Assembly: GCF_963678635.1 (NCBI RefSeq)
Contig: NC_087067.1
Location: 48,217,618 to 48,281,617 of the forward strand
Source of the DNA: Symsagittifera roscoffensis
Lineage: Eukaryota > Xenacoelomorpha > Acoela > Convolutidae
Length of the DNA stretch: 64,000 nt
Reading direction: 5' to 3'
Part shown: piece by piece, positions 63,790-64,000 of the stretch
How the letters are laid out: each line of letters opens with the position of its first letter
How positions within the stretch are numbered: position 1 is the first letter of the stretch
Notes under the pieces: generated by a model
What the model was told of the DNA's origin: nothing
The model's database searches: none
The model's input: only the letters and a program-made list of their open reading frames with translations
Translations under genes and position numbers: made by a program

Positions 63790-64000
63790 CCGGATCTGTT
63801 ACGGTTCTAATTTATTTTCTATCCCGTGTCCAGTGCTTTTGACAAGGTTTTAAAAGAGAAAAAGATTATTGTAAAACACGTTTCTGCAGTTCGCAGTCAG
63901 CAAAAATCATTGCTTTTCTTTGTTTACTTGTGTTGATGCATTGATGTAATTGTTTGTGTACCCGTGTTGATGCATTGAAAGTGAATAGAGCTTCAAGATC
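63790..64000. other. Upstream flank of the acyltransferase gene
   Basis: No coding frame. TTGTGTTGATGCATTGATG and GTGTTGATGCATTGAAAG form a short direct repeat at 63929 and 63964, possibly promoter-proximal. Confidence 0.35.

Noticed and set aside
1..64000. tRNA or rRNA genes
   Set aside because: I looked for cloverleaf boxes (GTTCRANNC with an A box) and found no convincing candidate by eye; a covariance-model search would be needed to exclude them.

Overview
The window looks like nuclear DNA of an invertebrate animal. It is AT-rich and gene-poor, with spliced genes, GT-AG introns of roughly 0.1-0.7 kb, a Speedy/RINGO-type Cdk activator, and decayed animal-type mobile elements: MULE, Polinton-like family B polymerase, CR1/L2-like LINE, an R2-type endonuclease element and Ty3/gypsy. 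I cannot name the species. Almost half of the window is identifiable mobile DNA or tandem repeats.

Layout. 0-3.9 kb: a proline-rich exon (minus), a 75-bp duplicate of part of it at the window edge, and the C-terminus of a MULE-type transposase. 4-8.2 kb: non-coding, with two degenerate repeat families. 8.4-11.1 kb: a decayed protein-primed family B DNA polymerase. 11.6-16 kb: two decayed LINEs, one per strand. 17.5-35.8 kb: an 18.2-kb Ty3/gypsy-type LTR retrotransposon with ~99% identical LTRs, inserted into an older retroelement whose R2-type endonuclease domain resumes at 35.8 kb. 37.4-38.6 kb: a Speedy/RINGO-like gene. 40-41 kb: FLYWCH/MULE transposase remains. 42.4-43.6 kb: a tandem repeat. 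45.1-54.6 kb: a ~3.66-kb unit in three tandem copies, each with a 160-residue ORF, a CCAAT-box minisatellite and a two-exon zinc-finger gene. 54.9-55.6 kb: a membrane-anchored protein exon. 59.5-63.8 kb: an eight-exon minus-strand gene for a BAHD-family acyltransferase, whose reading frame closes exactly over 461 residues.

The most unusual item is the LTR element. Its 3.3-kb leader carries about 17 copies of an AATCCGGAGGGGTC motif. Gag-Pol is followed by a macro-domain-like ORF and two large unrecognised ORFs with a good splice acceptor in front of them. An 11-mer at the polypurine tract (TGTCCGGGGAG) recurs four times in coding sequence, three of them at exact 66-bp spacing. The copy looks young but is probably not autonomous: the integrase core is missing and four in-frame stops (all TAA or TAG) interrupt its frames.

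Limits: family calls rest on recognised motifs and exon-phase consistency, not on database searches. Exon boundaries are predictions, and divergence values are counts by eye.
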